Part shown: piece by piece, positions 18,063 to 28,559 of the stretch
Numbering within the stretch: position 1 is the first letter of the stretch
Layout: each line of letters opens with the position of its first letter
NCBI GenBank assembly: GCA_016219965.1
Contig: JACRJM010000010.1
Span: 62,001-126,000, forward strand
Origin: Candidatus Schekmanbacteria bacterium
Lineage (GTDB): Bacteria; Schekmanbacteria; GWA2-38-11; J061
Direction of reading: 5' to 3'
Length of the DNA stretch: 64,000 nt
Notes under the pieces: generated by a model
What the model was told of the DNA's origin: nothing
Database searches by the model: none
What the model saw: only the letters and a program-made list of their open reading frames with translations
Translations under genes and position numbers: made by a program

Positions 18063-18293
18063 TCATTTTATACCCAGCTGCTCTTTTATCATCTTTTCAG
18101 CAGTTATCCAGTCTTCTAAATCGCTTCCACCACTATTGCCTCTGTTTTCAAACAGCTCGTATGCCTTTTGCTGGACCATGGCACGGAATTCTTCATCAGA
18201 AACTTGCGTTTTAGGTTTTCTCCCTCTTTTAGCGGCAGGCTTTTTAACGGTAGTCTCTGCTTTAGTTTTTGTTTTGGTCTTAGTAGTAGCCAT
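18063..18293 (-). CDS. DUF2934 small basic protein
   Basis: A 76-residue protein when started at the ATG at 18293, chosen because GGAGGGGG (18298-18305) precedes it by four bases. An upstream ATG at 18338 lacks such a site. The first 35 residues are a Lys/Thr/Ala/Pro-rich tail (KTKTKTK, KKPAAKRGRKPK) resembling histone H1 or AT-hook tails. The rest, QKAYELFENRG followed by DLEDWITAEKMI, is the DUF2934 signature. The function of DUF2934 is unknown; the basic tail suggests nucleic-acid binding. It lies 88 bases after leuD and 25 before the branching enzyme. Confidence 0.75.
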   Translation of the reverse strand: MATTKTKTKTKAETTVKKPAAKRGRKPKTQVSDEEFRAMVQQKAYELFENRGNSGGSDLEDWITAEKMIKEQLGIK

Positions 18294-18381
18294 AATTCCC
18301 CCTCCATTTAGAACATCAGATTTCTCTGCAAAATACAATAATCACTTTCCCTTAGGAAGTGACAAAATAAATTATAAGGCT

Positions 18382-18885
18382 CTACCTTGTCTCGCGGCTT
18401 GATACATATTCCATTAATCCGCCTTTTTCTATTATCTTCTGCACAAACTCAGGGAACGGTTTTGATTTAAAGACCTGTCCCGATGAAATCTTAGTTATTG
18501 TCCCATCATTCAGGTCAACCTCAATTTCATCGCCATCACACAGACTCTCAATGGCTTCAGGACACTCTATAATTGGAAGTCCTATATTAAGGGAATTTCT
18601 GTAAAATATCCTTGCAAAAGACTTAGCGATTACTGCCGCTACTCCGCAGGCTTTTATAGAAATAGGTGCGTGTTCTCTTGACGAGCCGCATCCAAAATTT
18701 TCTGCTGCAATAATGAAGTCTCCGGGTTTTACTTTTTTTGGAAACCCGGGATCAATGTCTTCCATGCAGTGCGATGCCAGTTCTTTGGGATCTATTGTAT
18801 TTAGATAGCGGGCAGGGATAATGACATCAGTGTTAACATTATCACCGTACTTAAAAACTCTTCCTTTATACTTAAGAGCGCTCAC
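18382..18885 (-). CDS. leuD: 3-isopropylmalate dehydratase small subunit
   Basis: A 167-residue swivel-domain protein. It shows [17 protein letters not shown] near residue 15, [13 protein letters not shown] near residue 63 and [18 protein letters not shown] near residue 88. With LeuC it isomerises 2- to 3-isopropylmalate. It is of the short (about 165 residue) archaeal-like type matched to the 420-residue LeuC. The start overlaps the leuC stop by four bases. Confidence 0.95.
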   Translation of the reverse strand: MSALKYKGRVFKYGDNVNTDVIIPARYLNTIDPKELASHCMEDIDPGFPKKVKPGDFIIAAENFGCGSSREHAPISIKACGVAAVIAKSFARIFYRNSLNIGLPIIECPEAIESLCDGDEIEVDLNDGTITKISSGQVFKSKPFPEFVQKIIEKGGLMEYVSSRETR

Positions 18886-20144
18886 AGGACTTCCTCCGGA
18901 TTCGTAATTCTTCCAGTAATGGCAGACGCAGCTGCAACAGCAGGCCCTGCCAGATATATCTCGCTTTCAGGGTGACCCATTCTGCCTACGAAATTCCTGT
19001 TAGTCGTGGCAACACATTTTTCTCCTTTTGCAAGTATGCCCATATGTCCGCCAAGACAAGGTCCGCATGTAGGAGGTCCCACAACAGCCTCTGCATCAAT
19101 AAATATTTCAAGCAGCCCTTTCTTCATAGCCTCTTTATAAACATCCTGTGTTGCAGGTAATATTATCAGCCTTACATTTGGATTAACTTTTTTACCCTTA
19201 AGTATTAAAGCAGCCTCTTCAAGATCAGAAATTCTGCCATTGGTGCATGATCCTATTATCACCTGATCTATGGCAATGTTCCTAAGTTCGCTTACAGGCC
19301 TTGCATTCCCGGGAGACGGAGGAAGAGATACCTGGGGTTCCAGCTTCGAGGAGTCAATATCAACTACATTGCAATACTTGGCATCTTTGTCGCTCTTATA
19401 CGTAATAAATTCCCGCTTTGAACGTCCCTTCACATACTGCAATGTCTTGTCATCAGGCTCTATAATTCCGTTTTTTGCTCCTGCTTCAACAGCCATGTTG
19501 CACATTGTAAACCTGCCATCCATGGAAAGTGAGCTTATTGCTTCGCCGGTAAATTCCATTGATTTGTAATTTGCACCGTCAACTCCAATTTTACCGATGG
19601 TAAACAATATCAAATCCTTGCCTGAAACAAAGCGTCTCGTTTTCCCGCTGTAGATAAATTTTATTGATTCAGGGACTTTAAGCCATATCTCCCCTGTAAT
19701 CATGGCTGCTGCAAGGTCTGTGCTTCCTATTCCGGTAGAGAAAGCGCCAAGGGCCCCATAAGTGCATGTATGCGAATCTGCCCCAATAATTAAGTCTCCC
19801 GGCAGTACGATCCCTTTTTCCGGAAGGAGGGCATGCTCAATGCCGACACGCCCTATCTCGAAATAATTTTCAACATTATGTTTCCTTGAAAATTCACGCA
19901 ATATGCGGCACTGCTCGGCTGACTTTATGTCCTTGTTAGGTGTGAAATGGTCAGGGACAAAGACCACTTTTTTTCTGTCAAAAAGCTCTTTTGCTCCATA
20001 TTTCTCAAAAATATCTATAGCGATTGGCGCCGTTATATCATTGCCAAGAGCTATATCAACCCTGGCACTTATGATTTCTCCGCATTCAACATTCTTTTTT
20101 GATGACTTGACTGCCAGAATCTTCTCTGTGATGGTCATTCCCAT
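18882..20144 (-). CDS. leuC: 3-isopropylmalate dehydratase large subunit
   Basis: A 420-residue aconitase-family subunit of the shorter class. It carries [14 protein letters not shown] near residue 65, [20 protein letters not shown] near residue 121, and the three cluster cysteines in [16 protein letters not shown] and [14 protein letters not shown]. It needs a 4Fe-4S cluster. ATG at 20138 is a possible alternative start two codons in. It lies 54 bases after leuA and is probably coupled to leuD by the four-base overlap. Confidence 0.95.
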   Translation of the reverse strand: MGMTITEKILAVKSSKKNVECGEIISARVDIALGNDITAPIAIDIFEKYGAKELFDRKKVVFVPDHFTPNKDIKSAEQCRILREFSRKHNVENYFEIGRVGIEHALLPEKGIVLPGDLIIGADSHTCTYGALGAFSTGIGSTDLAAAMITGEIWLKVPESIKFIYSGKTRRFVSGKDLILFTIGKIGVDGANYKSMEFTGEAISSLSMDGRFTMCNMAVEAGAKNGIIEPDDKTLQYVKGRSKREFITYKSDKDAKYCNVVDIDSSKLEPQVSLPPSPGNARPVSELRNIAIDQVIIGSCTNGRISDLEEAALILKGKKVNPNVRLIILPATQDVYKEAMKKGLLEIFIDAEAVVGPPTCGPCLGGHMGILAKGEKCVATTNRNFVGRMGHPESEIYLAGPAVAAASAITGRITNPEEVL

Positions 20145-20198
20145 AATGCACCAAATCCGTTACATTTAATTTTTATTGTTTAAAGTATGCAGGAAAAT

Positions 20199-21734
20199 TC
20201 AAAAACCCTTTAATACTTTCTCTGGTTTACCCCTCGAAAGATATTTATTCAAAGCATTTAGGTAAGCTTTGACACTTGCAAATATGATGTCAGTACTTGT
20301 GGATTTCCCGACAAACATCGTTCCATTCCCAAACTTTACCTTCAGGAATACTTCTCCTATCGCATCCTTTCCCGCAGAGACAGATTTTACGGAATAGTCA
20401 AGAAGTTTCCCTTTTACATTGGCTATCTTCTCAATCGCAAGACACGCGGCTTCCACAGGTCCTGAACCTGAGGCTGTTTCAGAAATGATCTTGGTTCCCT
20501 TCCGTACACTTACGGCTGCTGTCGGCAATACTCTGTTTCCTCCGATAGCCTGAACACCAATAAGCTTATATATTTCTGTAAAGTTTCTTACCTGCTCATC
20601 AATTACTATCTCAAGATCCTCATCGAATATCTGCTTCTTCCGGTCAGCAAGCTCTATAAATATCTTATAAGCCTTTTCAAGCTCGTCATCGGAGAGACTG
20701 TAACCGAGCTTTTCATAACGTTTGCGCAGCGCATGTCTTCCGGAATGCTTACCCAGCACGATATGACTTTCCTTTACGCCTACAGTTTCAGGCGTCATGA
20801 TCTCATATGTCTGAGCTTTTTTCAGTACTCCGTCCTGATGGATCCCCGCCTCATGAGAAAAAGCATTATCACCTACAATTGCCTTATTTGGCGGGACAAA
20901 AATCCCTGTAAGCCTTGAAAGAAGCCTGCTTGCTTTATACAGCTCCTTGGTTTTTATTCTGGTTTTAAAGGGAAGCAAATCCTTTCTCACATAAAGTCCC
21001 ATTGTAAGCTCTTCCAACGACGCATTGCCGGCTCTTTCACCGATTCCATTAATGGTGCATTCAACCTGTCTTGCGCCATTTTTTATTGCAGCAAGAGAAT
21101 TTGCGACGGCAAGGCCAAGATCATTGTGACAATGAACGCTGAGAATCGCCTTCTCTATGTTAGGAACATTTTTTTTCAAATATGCGATTATATTCCCAAA
21201 CTCGTCGGGCATCGAATAACCGACGGTGTCAGGTATATTTATTGTCTTTGCTCCCGCATCTATTGCAGCCTCAACTATCTCGGCAAGAAAGAGAAGATCT
21301 GTCCTCGACGCATCCTCCGCAGAAAACTCAACATCGCGGGTAAATGTCTTTGCATATTTTACAGCCTCTACCGCTTTGGCAATTACTTCCCGACGGCTCA
21401 TTCTCAGCTTATATTTCATGTGTATATCCGAGGTGGCAATAAAAGTGTGGATATAAGGACGTGACGAATGTTTGAGAGCGTCCCATGCAGCTTTTATATC
21501 TTTCTTGTTCGCCCTTGCAAGACCAGCAATATAAGGTCCTTTGACTGCCTTCGCTATTTCAACAGCAGCTTCAAAATCTCCTTTTGACGCTATCGGAAAC
21601 CCAGCCTCAATAATATCAACATTAAGGCGCGCTAGCTGCAATGCCATCGTAAGTTTTTCTTTCACATTCAGGCTGTTGCCGGGAGCCTGCTCCCCGTCTC
21701 TTAATGTGGTGTCAAATATTCTGATCTGTTCCAT
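20199..21734 (-). CDS. leuA: 2-isopropylmalate synthase
   Basis: A 511-residue protein when started at MEQIRIFDTTLRDGEQ (21734), the conserved N-terminus. A 40-residue upstream extension would overlap pssA further and looks spurious. The TIM barrel holds RDGEQAPG, SVHCHNDLGLAVANSLAA near residue 200 with metal-binding His residues, and NGIGERAGNASLEE. The C-terminal half is the LeuA regulatory domain that binds leucine. It condenses acetyl-CoA with 2-ketoisovalerate, the committed step. The start lies inside the last 23 bases of pssA. Confidence 0.95.
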   Translation of the reverse strand: MEQIRIFDTTLRDGEQAPGNSLNVKEKLTMALQLARLNVDIIEAGFPIASKGDFEAAVEIAKAVKGPYIAGLARANKKDIKAAWDALKHSSRPYIHTFIATSDIHMKYKLRMSRREVIAKAVEAVKYAKTFTRDVEFSAEDASRTDLLFLAEIVEAAIDAGAKTINIPDTVGYSMPDEFGNIIAYLKKNVPNIEKAILSVHCHNDLGLAVANSLAAIKNGARQVECTINGIGERAGNASLEELTMGLYVRKDLLPFKTRIKTKELYKASRLLSRLTGIFVPPNKAIVGDNAFSHEAGIHQDGVLKKAQTYEIMTPETVGVKESHIVLGKHSGRHALRKRYEKLGYSLSDDELEKAYKIFIELADRKKQIFDEDLEIVIDEQVRNFTEIYKLIGVQAIGGNRVLPTAAVSVRKGTKIISETASGSGPVEAACLAIEKIANVKGKLLDYSVKSVSAGKDAIGEVFLKVKFGNGTMFVGKSTSTDIIFASVKAYLNALNKYLSRGKPEKVLKGF

Positions 21735-22572
21735 AATCTTCGTTCTTTCTGATCTTTCGCCTGTAGATTCTCCTTCTTCCTTCGAAAGCGGTTCCTTTTT
21801 CTCCCTCCGGCAGAGCCGTCTTTTCTCTGATGAAAAGATACAGGGCTTCTGCAAGTGCGATGAAGAAATATCCCCACACCATTAGAAAAAGCATCATGTT
21901 AGGCTTCATTATCACTATGAAAATAAAAAATATTATAGCGATGAGCACATTGAAATGTTTGCTCTTACTGGTCTCTACTCCGGAGAAGCTTCTGAATTTC
22001 AAAGTACTTACCATTAAAAGGGCAACCACATAGACCACTATCACAGTTAAGATTCCGCGATAACGGAAAATACCCTCAAGGGATTGCCAGTATGAAAAAT
22101 AGAAAATTACAAGCGAAGCCACGACACCGGCAGCAGCAGGTATTGGCAATCCTGTAAAGTATTTGCTCTTGACTCCTGTTGTCTGGACATTATACCGTGC
22201 AAGCCTTAATGCACCGCAAATGACAAACAGGAATGAAGCAATCCAACCAACCTTTCCATAAGGCTTTAATGCCCATATATATACCAAAACTCCCGGCGCC
22301 ACTCCGAATGTCACGAGATCTGCAAGTGAATCAAACTCAACGCCAAACCTTGACGTAGTCTTTGTGGTCCGGGCAACTTTTCCGTCAAAACAATCAAAGA
22401 CAGCGCCAAGTATGATCGCATAAGCTGCATATATCAGCCATTTCCTGTAAGCATCCTGATTACCAAGAAGTTCAGAGGCCATCCCGTTTATCGAGGCGAT
22501 TATGGCATAAAAACCGCAAAGCGCATTCCCTGTTGTAAAAAGGCTTGGCAGAATATAAATTCCTTTTCTCAT
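21712..22572 (-). CDS. pssA: CDP-diacylglycerol-serine O-phosphatidyltransferase
   Basis: A 286-residue polytopic membrane enzyme with the CDP-alcohol phosphotransferase signature DGKVART...GVEFDSLADLVTFG near residue 63 (D-G-x2-A-R-x8-G-x3-D-x3-D). About eight hydrophobic segments follow. A Lys/Arg/Glu-rich C-terminal tail of about 40 residues is longer than in most short PssAs and is partly shared with the leuA start. It makes phosphatidylserine, which Psd next door decarboxylates. The start overlaps psd by four bases. Confidence 0.94.
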   Translation of the reverse strand: MRKGIYILPSLFTTGNALCGFYAIIASINGMASELLGNQDAYRKWLIYAAYAIILGAVFDCFDGKVARTTKTTSRFGVEFDSLADLVTFGVAPGVLVYIWALKPYGKVGWIASFLFVICGALRLARYNVQTTGVKSKYFTGLPIPAAAGVVASLVIFYFSYWQSLEGIFRYRGILTVIVVYVVALLMVSTLKFRSFSGVETSKSKHFNVLIAIIFFIFIVIMKPNMMLFLMVWGYFFIALAEALYLFIREKTALPEGEKGTAFEGRRRIYRRKIRKNEDYGTDQNI

Positions 22573-23204
22573 TTTAAAACTCCTAAAATAGTTTCGCCTG
22601 CCTTAACTTTCTGTCCCTTCACTATGCCCGGCTCAAAACTTACCGGAAGATAAACATCAACACGTGAACCGAACCGAATGAGTCCAAATCTATTTCCTAC
22701 ACTTACATCATCACCTACATTGACCCAGCAAACAATCCTTCTGGCAATAAGTCCTGCAATCTGTACAACTTCAGCTGCATGTTTTTTTCCTCTAACTACT
22801 ATAACATTATTTTCATTCTCGTTAGAAGATTTTTCCTTGAATGCAGATATGAACTTGCCATAATTATATTTTTTCCCGGTCACTTTCCCGCTGAGAGGTA
22901 TCCGGTTAACATGAACATTAAATACTGACATGAATATGCTCACCATAAAATGCTCCTCACCGGAAAGGATACTGTTCTTAACCTTTTCAAGTCTTATTAT
23001 TTTTCCGTCTGCAGGAGAAATAACCAGTCCTTCTCCTTCAGGAGTATTCCTTTCAGGGTCCCTGAAAAAAGCAATCACAAAAATGGTCAAGGCTGTAACT
23101 ATGATACTCAATGACACTGAAATATCCGTCAGCCAGAGTGCCACTGCTATAATACCTAATGGTATTATAAACCGCCACCCGTCTTTTGCCAGAGGCAAAC
23201 GCAT
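22569..23204 (-). CDS. psd: Phosphatidylserine decarboxylase proenzyme
   Basis: A 211-residue protein of the short (archaeal-type) Psd branch. Near the C-terminus FGLIRFGSRVDVYLP supplies the Gly-Ser bond that self-cleaves to make the pyruvoyl group. FFRDPERNTP and ISPADGKII near residue 47 are also conserved, and an N-terminal hydrophobic pair anchors it to the membrane. It turns phosphatidylserine into phosphatidylethanolamine. Its position between ilvC and pssA follows the gene order seen in several deltaproteobacteria-like lineages. Confidence 0.94.
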   Translation of the reverse strand: MRLPLAKDGWRFIIPLGIIAVALWLTDISVSLSIIVTALTIFVIAFFRDPERNTPEGEGLVISPADGKIIRLEKVKNSILSGEEHFMVSIFMSVFNVHVNRIPLSGKVTGKKYNYGKFISAFKEKSSNENENNVIVVRGKKHAAEVVQIAGLIARRIVCWVNVGDDVSVGNRFGLIRFGSRVDVYLPVSFEPGIVKGQKVKAGETILGVLK

Positions 23205-23222
23205 TATGTATATAAATCCGGG

Positions 23223-24227
23223 TTACTTTATTACTGGCTTGCCTATCCAGGACATCATTCCGCGAAGTTCTTTGCCGACTTTTTCTATAAGGTGATTTGC
23301 ACCTTCTTCAGCAAGAGCTTTAAATACAGGACGGTTTGCCTGGTTTTCAAGTATCCACTCCCTGGCAAATTCGCCTGTCTGAATTTCCCTTAAAATCTCT
23401 TTCATCTCCCAGCGCGTCTCATCAGTAATTATCCTCGGCCCGCGCGACAAATCACCGTATTCAGCGGTATTGCTTATGGAATAGCGCATGTTGGCTATGC
23501 CGCCTTCATAAATAAGATCTACTATGAGCTTCAGTTCATGGAGACACTCAAAATAAGCGATTTCAGGCTGATACCCTGCTTCTACAAGAGTATCAAAACC
23601 AGCACGGATAAGTTCCGTCACACCGCCGCACAACACAACTTGTTCTCCGAAAAGATCTGTTTCCGTCTCTTCCTTGAAGGTTGTTTCAATCACACCAGCC
23701 CTTGCGGAACCGATCCCTTTTGCATAGGCCAATGCGGTTTGTTTCGCCTTGCCGGACGCATCCTGCTTTATTGCAATCAAAGCTGGCACTCCCTTGCCTT
23801 CCGTATAAAGCCTGCGGACAAGATGTCCCGGCCCCTTGGGAGCTATCATTACAACGTCAACATCAGCAGGCGCCTCAATCTGATGGTAGTGAATATTAAA
23901 TCCATGAGAAAATCCGAGTGTTTTCCCTGCTTTCATATTTCCTGCAATAGAGCTTCTGTAAACTGTAGCCTGGAACTCATCAGGAACAAGCATCTGTATG
24001 AAATCAGCCTTTGCAGAAGCATCATCTGCATTCAAAACTTCAAAACCGTCTTTTTTCGCCTGATCCCACTGCTTTGTACCTTTAAGCTCGCTCACTATCA
24101 CCTTAAGACCGCTTTCCTTGAGGTTCTGAGCCTGTGCATGTCCCTGGCTTCCGTAACCAATGATGGCGATTGTTTTATTCTTCAGATATTTCAAATCCGC
24201 TTCTTTTTCATGAAAAATGGCTACCAT
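23223..24227 (-). CDS. ilvC: Ketol-acid reductoisomerase
   Basis: A 334-residue class I enzyme. The Rossmann loop [17 protein letters not shown] is near residue 24, with FSHGFNIHY near residue 104, [13 protein letters not shown] near residue 129 and the metal-binding [12 protein letters not shown] and [13 protein letters not shown] segments in the helical domain. It converts acetolactate to dihydroxyisovalerate using NAD(P)H and magnesium. It lies 31 bases after ilvH in the biosynthetic run. Confidence 0.97.
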   Translation of the reverse strand: MVAIFHEKEADLKYLKNKTIAIIGYGSQGHAQAQNLKESGLKVIVSELKGTKQWDQAKKDGFEVLNADDASAKADFIQMLVPDEFQATVYRSSIAGNMKAGKTLGFSHGFNIHYHQIEAPADVDVVMIAPKGPGHLVRRLYTEGKGVPALIAIKQDASGKAKQTALAYAKGIGSARAGVIETTFKEETETDLFGEQVVLCGGVTELIRAGFDTLVEAGYQPEIAYFECLHELKLIVDLIYEGGIANMRYSISNTAEYGDLSRGPRIITDETRWEMKEILREIQTGEFAREWILENQANRPVFKALAEEGANHLIEKVGKELRGMMSWIGKPVIK

Positions 24228-24258
24228 CTTCTGCTTTCCTCCAATGTTTTAAGATTCG

Positions 24259-24750
24259 TCACTTATGATTTTTTTGACTTCCCCTGCTCATTGCCGCACA
24301 ACCTGTCCGTGCAATTTCCTTAATCCCGAAAGGTTTCAGTAAATCAAGCAGAGCATCGATCTTGTTAGAATCACCTGTTGCCTCGATTATGAATCCCTTT
24401 GGCGAAACATCTATAATCTTGCTGCGAAATATGTCAACTATCTGCATAAGCTCAGCTCTCACCTTGTTGTCGGCGTTGACTTTTATCATCACCATCTCGC
24501 GTTCAACATAACTTTCATCAGTCAGATCCGAAACTTTGATAACATCTATAATCCTTCTTAACTGTTTTATTACCTGTTCAATTATCTGATCATCACCGCT
24601 CGTTATGATAGTCATCCTTGATACAGTGGTGTCCGTTGTCTCTCCAACGGAAAGAGACGCGATATTAAAACCCCTTGCTGAAAAAAGACCTGCCACCCTG
24701 GCGAGGACTCCGAATTTATTTTCCACAAGCACTGAGATTACATGTTTCAT
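24259..24750 (-). CDS. ilvH: Acetolactate synthase small (regulatory) subunit
   Basis: A 163-residue protein. It opens with an ACT domain, [29 protein letters not shown], that binds valine in family members. The second domain includes [38 protein letters not shown]. It activates and gives feedback control to IlvB. Start and stop codons of ilvH and ilvB share base 24750, so translation is coupled. Confidence 0.95.
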   Translation of the reverse strand: MKHVISVLVENKFGVLARVAGLFSARGFNIASLSVGETTDTTVSRMTIITSGDDQIIEQVIKQLRRIIDVIKVSDLTDESYVEREMVMIKVNADNKVRAELMQIVDIFRSKIIDVSPKGFIIEATGDSNKIDALLDLLKPFGIKEIARTGCAAMSRGSQKNHK

Positions 24751-26429
24751 CAGTTCACCATTATATCCTTTACGGATCCACCTGAAGGAACCATGGGAAA
24801 AACCTTTTCATCCTTATCTGTCTTAATATCTATTATAACCGGGCGTTTCTCAGCCAAAGCCTGTTTAAAAATCGGGTCAAAATCCTTCTCATTCTCAACC
24901 CTTAGTCCGGCAGCGCCAAAGCTCTGAGCAAGGGCGACAAAATCAGGGTTAGCATCCAAATCAGTGGCATAATAGCGTTTGTTGTAAAACAAGCTTTGAT
25001 ACTGCCTCACCATGCCGTACGTGTTATTATTAAGTATTACGACAATGAGGGGAATCTTATATGCAACTGCCGTTGCAATCTCCTGCATATTCATCTGGAA
25101 ACTGCCGTCACCGGTAATGTTAATGACCGGACAATCAGGCTTTGCCAGCTTCACACCAATGGCAGCAGGAAGACCGTAACCCATAGTCCCAAGCCCCCCG
25201 GATGTAAGAAGCGTCCTCGGTTTCTTAAACTTATAATACTGGGCAACCCACATCTGGTGCTGGCCGACATCAGTTGTAATAATCGCATTTTCACCCGCCA
25301 TCTCACATATCTTTTCTATTACCCACTGAGGTTTTACAGATTTTTTGTCTCTCGTGTAAGAGAGCGGATGTTTCTCCTTCCAGCTTTTGATCTCGGAAAA
25401 CCATGAAGCTCTCTCAGGTTTTTTCTTTATCTTTTCCTTAACCTTTACATTCAGTTCTCTTAACACCTCTTTTGCATCGCCTACAACCGGAAGATCAACC
25501 TGAACATTTTTGCTGATTGTCGCCGGATCAATATCAATATGGATTACTGTTGCGTTCGGCGCAAACTTATCTATTCTTCCTGTTACCCTGTCATCAAATC
25601 TTGCGCCCACGGCTATAATCAGATCCGCATGGTTTACAGCCATATTTGACCAGTATGTTCCATGCATGCCGAGCATACCGAGAAATAGCTCATGATCACC
25701 CGGGAATCCGCCAAGTCCCATAAGGGTGCTTGCAACAGGCGCGTTTATTGCTTCTGCAAGTTTTTCAACCTCCTGGTCAGCCCCGGAAAGTATTACGCCG
25801 CCGCCTATATATATGACCGGCTTTTCTGACTCTGATATTCTTTCTGCTATCTTCTCTATCTGTTTTAGATGCCCCTGCACATTGGGGTTATAACCTCTTA
25901 TATGGACTTCTTCCGGGTATTCGTATTTTGCCTTTCCACTGAGAACGTCTTTCGGCAAATCAATCAGCACAGGGCCCGGTCTTCCTGTAGTAGCAATATA
26001 AAATGCCTCTTTTATCGTTCTGGCAAGGTCATTAACATCCTTAACAAGATAATTATACTTTGATATCGTCCTCGTGATCCCTGCTATGTCCGCCTCCTGA
26101 AAAGCATCATCGCCTATCATGCTTGTGGGAACCTGACCTGTTATGATCACAAGGGGGATTGAATCCATGTATGCTGTAGCGAGTCCGGTCACTATGTTCG
26201 TCGCACCGGGTCCGGACGTTACCATACATACGCCTGCTTTTCCGGAACCGCGTGCATAACCGTCAGCTGCATGAGCGGCAGCCTGCTCATGACGCGTGAT
26301 AATAAATTTCAGCGGCGAATCGTAAAGCACGTCGTACACATCGCAGAGAACAGCCCCGGGAAGTCCGAATATGTATTCAACCCCTTCCTTTATGAGGCTC
26401 TCCACAAGTATTTCAGCGCCTTTTTTCAT
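24750..26429 (-). CDS. ilvB: Acetolactate synthase large (catalytic) subunit
   Basis: A 559-residue ThDP enzyme of normal length. The catalytic Glu is in [19 protein letters not shown] near residue 44, and the ThDP motif runs from [11 protein letters not shown] to [15 protein letters not shown] about 28 residues later. FAD-binding [14 protein letters not shown] near residue 112 is present. It condenses pyruvate to acetolactate, or with 2-ketobutyrate for isoleucine. It starts 10 bases after ilvD. Confidence 0.96.
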   Translation of the reverse strand: MKKGAEILVESLIKEGVEYIFGLPGAVLCDVYDVLYDSPLKFIITRHEQAAAHAADGYARGSGKAGVCMVTSGPGATNIVTGLATAYMDSIPLVIITGQVPTSMIGDDAFQEADIAGITRTISKYNYLVKDVNDLARTIKEAFYIATTGRPGPVLIDLPKDVLSGKAKYEYPEEVHIRGYNPNVQGHLKQIEKIAERISESEKPVIYIGGGVILSGADQEVEKLAEAINAPVASTLMGLGGFPGDHELFLGMLGMHGTYWSNMAVNHADLIIAVGARFDDRVTGRIDKFAPNATVIHIDIDPATISKNVQVDLPVVGDAKEVLRELNVKVKEKIKKKPERASWFSEIKSWKEKHPLSYTRDKKSVKPQWVIEKICEMAGENAIITTDVGQHQMWVAQYYKFKKPRTLLTSGGLGTMGYGLPAAIGVKLAKPDCPVINITGDGSFQMNMQEIATAVAYKIPLIVVILNNNTYGMVRQYQSLFYNKRYYATDLDANPDFVALAQSFGAAGLRVENEKDFDPIFKQALAEKRPVIIDIKTDKDEKVFPMVPSGGSVKDIMVN

Positions 26430-26439
26430 TTATGATTTC

Positions 26440-28098
26440 CTATCTTCTTTCCACGATGGCGCCTGTATTAGCCGAACGTACAAGGCTGGCATATCTTGAA
26501 AGATATCCGCCCACATCTTTTTTAACAGGATGCTTAATCCCTTTAAGCCTCTGCGCAAGCTCTTTAGCGGTTATCCCTATGTCTATTTTCCTGTTGCTTA
26601 TATCTATAATAATGCGGTCGCCATTTTTAACGGCACCTATCGGTCCGCCTTCTGCTGCTTCAGGGGAAACATGTCCGATGCAAGGGCCCCTCGTCCCTCC
26701 GGAAAAACGACCATCCGTAATAAGGGCAACTCTGTCTCCCAGTCCTATACCCACAAGCGCCGCAGTAGGAAGGAGCATCTCCCTCATTCCCGGGCCGCCT
26801 TTCGGGCCTTCATATCTTATAACTACCACATCACCTGCTTTTATTTTCTTCTCTACAATAGATTTAACAGCATCTTCCTCGGAGTTAAAAACCTTTGCAG
26901 TCCCTTCAAACTTCATCATCGATGCTGAAACAGCTCCCTGCTTTACCACAGCCCCATCAGGAGCAAGAGTCCCTTTTAAAATCGCTATCCCGCCCTCCTT
27001 GTGATAAGCGCGGTCGAGCGGTCTTATTACATCCGGATCCTCAACAGTTGAGCCTCTGGCAATGCTTAATATTGTCCTTCCGGACACCGTAATATTATCA
27101 TGAAGCATGTCTTTGAATCTTGAAAGAACAGCCGGTATACCGCCTGCATATTCGAGATCTTCCATATAATTGTCGCCCGCAGGTTCAAGCATGGAAATAT
27201 GCGGAACTTTTTTGCTGAGCTTGTCAAATTCTTCAAGTTCAAGCTTGATCCCCGCTTCATGGGCAATCGCAGGAAGATGTAAAACCGTATTGGTTGAGCC
27301 TCCAAGTGCAAGATCAACAATGATCGCATTCCTGAATGCCTTAAGATTAAGTATCTTGCGAGGGGTAATCTGTTTGCTTACAAGTTCTACAATCTTTTCA
27401 CCGCTGTCGAAAGCAAGGCGTCTCTTTTTTGCCTGACCTGCAAGTGCAGTGCCGCAGCCTTCAAGAGACATCCCCATAACCTCTGTAAGGCATGCCATCG
27501 TGTTAGCCGTATAAAGACCCTGGCAAGAGCCGGGACCGGGGCAGGCTTCAAGCTCAAGCTTGTGAAGCTCTCCTTCCGATATCTCTCCTCCCCTGCATCT
27601 GCCTACTCCCTCAAATGTATCCCTTACAAGGGACAGCCTTTTCTTTCTTAATCTTCCCGTAAACATTGGCCCTGCAGTGAGAACAATAGAAGGAACATCA
27701 AGTCTCGCCGCTGCCATTAGCATTCCGGGAGTAATCTTGTCGCAGTTGGTAATAAGCACAAGGCCGTCAAGGCAGTGTGCATTCGTTACAGACTCTATCA
27801 TGTCAGCGATAAGCTCCCTTGAAGGAAGCGAATAACTCATTCCTTTGTGCCCCATGGCAATGCCATCACATATTCCGGGGACTCCGAAGATAAACGGGTA
27901 GCCTCCTGCAGAGTGAACCCCTTTTTCTACAAAACGTTCAAGGTCCCGCATTCCTATATGACCGGGAATAAGATCCGTAAAACTTGTAACAACACCTATG
28001 AACGGCTTTTTGAAATCTGCCGGTCTTACGCCTGTGGCATGGAAAAGTGCTCTATGCGGTGCCCTTTCTATCCCTTCTTTTACTTCACGGCTTCTCAT
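26440..28098 (-). CDS. ilvD: Dihydroxy-acid dehydratase
   Basis: A 552-residue IlvD/Edd-family iron-sulfur enzyme. Cluster cysteines lie in [17 protein letters not shown] near residue 118 and [20 protein letters not shown] near residue 190. The C-terminal [24 protein letters not shown] signature is intact. It dehydrates dihydroxyisovalerate to ketoisovalerate. GGGGAGA eight bases before the ATG is a strong ribosome site. It heads the ilvDBHC-psd-pssA-leuACD run, which is more than 10 kb. Confidence 0.97.
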   Translation of the reverse strand: MRSREVKEGIERAPHRALFHATGVRPADFKKPFIGVVTSFTDLIPGHIGMRDLERFVEKGVHSAGGYPFIFGVPGICDGIAMGHKGMSYSLPSRELIADMIESVTNAHCLDGLVLITNCDKITPGMLMAAARLDVPSIVLTAGPMFTGRLRKKRLSLVRDTFEGVGRCRGGEISEGELHKLELEACPGPGSCQGLYTANTMACLTEVMGMSLEGCGTALAGQAKKRRLAFDSGEKIVELVSKQITPRKILNLKAFRNAIIVDLALGGSTNTVLHLPAIAHEAGIKLELEEFDKLSKKVPHISMLEPAGDNYMEDLEYAGGIPAVLSRFKDMLHDNITVSGRTILSIARGSTVEDPDVIRPLDRAYHKEGGIAILKGTLAPDGAVVKQGAVSASMMKFEGTAKVFNSEEDAVKSIVEKKIKAGDVVVIRYEGPKGGPGMREMLLPTAALVGIGLGDRVALITDGRFSGGTRGPCIGHVSPEAAEGGPIGAVKNGDRIIIDISNRKIDIGITAKELAQRLKGIKHPVKKDVGGYLSRYASLVRSANTGAIVERR

Positions 28099-28193
28099 TA
28101 AATCTCCCCATCTCTTTAAAAATCAGCAGGTTAAAAAAAAAGACAAAAATATATACCTCTGCTTTCAAAAGCAATAACAGTAATGGTAATGCT

Positions 28194-28430
28194 TTAATTC
28201 TTCAGGCTAACACTTTGGTTGAAGTCTCTGATAAGGGACTCCATCCTGTCTTTGCCGAGAAGTTTGAGTTTTTTGATCCTTGCCTTTTCAACCTCTTCTG
28301 TAGGCGAAAGATACTTTTTTACCTCAAACTCCTCAAGCTTAACCTCATACTCCCTGTGGGCTTTTTCAAGGCTTCTGAATTCTTCATTCTCTTCTCTTAA
28401 AGCCTTTAAAAGTTCTTCCTTATTCCCCAT
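28194..28430 (-). CDS. YdcH-like (DUF465) small coiled protein
   Basis: A 78-residue, highly charged, almost wholly helical protein. The ATG at 28430 has GGGGAGAG just upstream; a longer frame from 28457 has none. The pattern EEFRSLEKAHREYEVKL then YLSPTEEVEKARIKKLKLLGKDRM matches DUF465/YdcH, including the conserved LK-x-KLxxKDxM segment. Function unknown; it is found widely in Proteobacteria. It lies between rimI and ilvD, with a hairpin separating it from rimI. Confidence 0.75.
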   Translation of the reverse strand: MGNKEELLKALREENEEFRSLEKAHREYEVKLEEFEVKKYLSPTEEVEKARIKKLKLLGKDRMESLIRDFNQSVSLKN

Positions 28431-28517
28431 AGCTTCTCTCCCCAAGGATTTCTGCATATATATTAATGCTCCTTTTCTGTGTGTAAATTGTAATTTTAAA
28501 AAATAACAATAACAGAG

Positions 28518-28559
28518 AGATAGTTAAATTTCAAGCAAATAAAAGCAATTTAACTATCT
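28518..28559 (-). terminator. AT-rich 13-bp hairpin at the end of rimI
   Basis: AGATAGTTAAATT (28518-28530) and AATTTAACTATCT (28547-28559) are perfectly complementary. The rimI stop codon (28554-28556) lies inside the stem. On the minus strand it is followed by a T-rich stretch, so it probably ends the flavodoxin-tsaB-rimI transcript. Confidence 0.6.

Noticed and set aside
23538-24323. 261-codon plus-strand frame
   Set aside because: It lies antisense to ilvC, which has full motifs; its translation is rich in Cys, His and Phe with no domain.
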